DNA from: an uncultured Burkholderiales bacterium
GTDB lineage: Bacteria > Pseudomonadota > Gammaproteobacteria > Burkholderiales > Burkholderiaceae_E
Direction: 5' to 3'
Assembly: GCA_903923345.1 (NCBI GenBank)
Contig: CAIXXI010000084.1
Span: 1-48,605, forward strand
DNA: 48,605 bases
This document shows positions 48,160-48,605 of this stretch, piece after piece (position 1 is the first letter of the stretch; every line of letters begins with the position of its first letter). The notes beneath the pieces are model-generated. The model searched no databases. It was not told where the DNA came from and was given only the letters and a program-made list of their open reading frames with translations. The position numbers were made by a program, and so were the translations under genes.

Positions 48160-48605
48160 ATGACCGTCGGTTCGCTGTTCCTGTTGCTGAGTGTTGCCGT
48201 GCTGCTGTTGTGGGCGACGATCGCCTATAACCGGCTCGTCGGCCTGCGAAATGCCAGCCGAAATGCCTTCGAACGCATCGACGCGCCCCTGAAGCAGCGT
48301 CATGACCTCCTGCCTGAGGTGTTTGCCGCCATCCAGGCCCTTGGATTGCCGCTGCGACCGCGCGTGTCGACCGCCGAGGCCGCCCGCCACAACGCCATTT
48401 CGGCCCGTGCCTGGGCTGCGACGCAAGGCGTCGACCCCCATGCGATGCATCGGCTCGACGCGGCTGAGTCGGCCCTGACAACGGGTCTGGCCACGCTGTG
48501 GGCAGCCGTCGATTCGCATCCCGCTTCGCATAGGGATGCCGGATGGGTGCATCTGCGTGACCGCTTGCTCGAGATCGAGTCACGGATCGATTTCGCACGC
48601 CGGGG
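48160..48605 (+). CDS. LemA-family protein, N-terminal part (cut by window end)
   Basis: An open frame from ATG 48160 to the window edge, at least 148 codons without a stop. It begins with a membrane anchor (~5-22, SLFLLLSVAVLLLWATIAYN), then NRLVGLRNASRNAFERIDAP and LKQRHDLLPEVFAAIQALG, which match the LemA start (Y-N-x-L-V-x-L-R-N ... A-F-x-x-I-D-x-x-L-K-x-R-H-D-L-x-P), and LRDRLLEIESRIDFARR, the second LemA helix pair. LemA proteins are small inner-membrane proteins with a long exoplasmic helical bundle; their function is not established. The 160-bp gap before it has a near-palindrome at 48063-48078 and a weak TACGCT at 48116-48121. The middle region is more diverged than the ends. Confidence 0.8.
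   Translation, partial: MTVGSLFLLLSVAVLLLWATIAYNRLVGLRNASRNAFERIDAPLKQRHDLLPEVFAAIQALGLPLRPRVSTAEAARHNAISARAWAATQGVDPHAMHRLDAAESALTTGLATLWAAVDSHPASHRDAGWVHLRDRLLEIESRIDFARR

Overview
The window looks like chromosome from a high-GC betaproteobacterium, most likely order Burkholderiales. The base composition is uniformly GC-rich with G/C-ending codons in most genes. Two gene neighbourhoods are typical of the proteobacterial core: argS followed by a SPOR-domain gene and dsbA, and rsmI divergent from an LpoA-like gene followed by yraN and a dolP-like BON lipoprotein. No rRNA, tRNA, insertion sequence, integrase, phage module or CRISPR array was seen. The taxonomic call rests on gene order and protein families read by eye, not on a database search.

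Left part (1-8.0 kb): a surface-glycan locus. It holds the end of a beta-helix protein with a knob-like C-terminus, an acyltransferase-3 enzyme, a GT2 and a GT4 glycosyltransferase joined by ATGA overlaps, a Wzx-type flippase, a convergent second GT4 enzyme and a WecA/MraY-type initiating sugar-phosphate transferase. No polymerase is visible and the locus probably continues to the left. From 8.0 to 13.9 kb come metC, an HSL-type esterase, a 2-keto-4-pentenoate-hydratase-like enzyme, a hybrid histidine kinase and a DUF456 membrane protein.

13.9-27.7 kb: a receiver-TPR protein whose phosphoacceptor Asp is replaced by Glu; an orphan TAXI-type binding protein coupled to an unknown membrane protein; a glgC-glgA pair; a TerC protein; a GT4-thioredoxin pair; an Mpo1-like membrane protein; a membrane-anchored class-III aminotransferase divergent from a phosphatidylserine-decarboxylase-type enzyme; and a glutathione transferase. 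The stretch 21.9-27.0 kb may be a lipid-modification neighbourhood.

27.8-38.6 kb: catabolism and redox. It includes a GNAT enzyme, an iron-type alcohol dehydrogenase divergent from an AMP-forming acyl-CoA synthetase with a perfect palindrome between them, a sirtuin directly behind the synthetase, ethanolamine ammonia-lyase genes eutB and eutC separated by a heptad-repeat coiled-coil gene and an opposing MDR oxidoreductase, and a diheme/triheme cytochrome c pair. Ethanolamine cleavage gives acetaldehyde, so the dehydrogenase, synthetase and cytochromes could act on its products. That link is inference.

38.6-48.6 kb: mostly housekeeping and envelope genes. In order: SDR, VOC-fold protein, argS, SPOR protein, dsbA, BtuF-like binding protein, rlpA, rsmI, LpoA-like protein, yraN, dolP-like lipoprotein and the start of a lemA-like gene cut by the window edge. 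A near-perfect hairpin sits between the cytochrome genes and the SDR gene.
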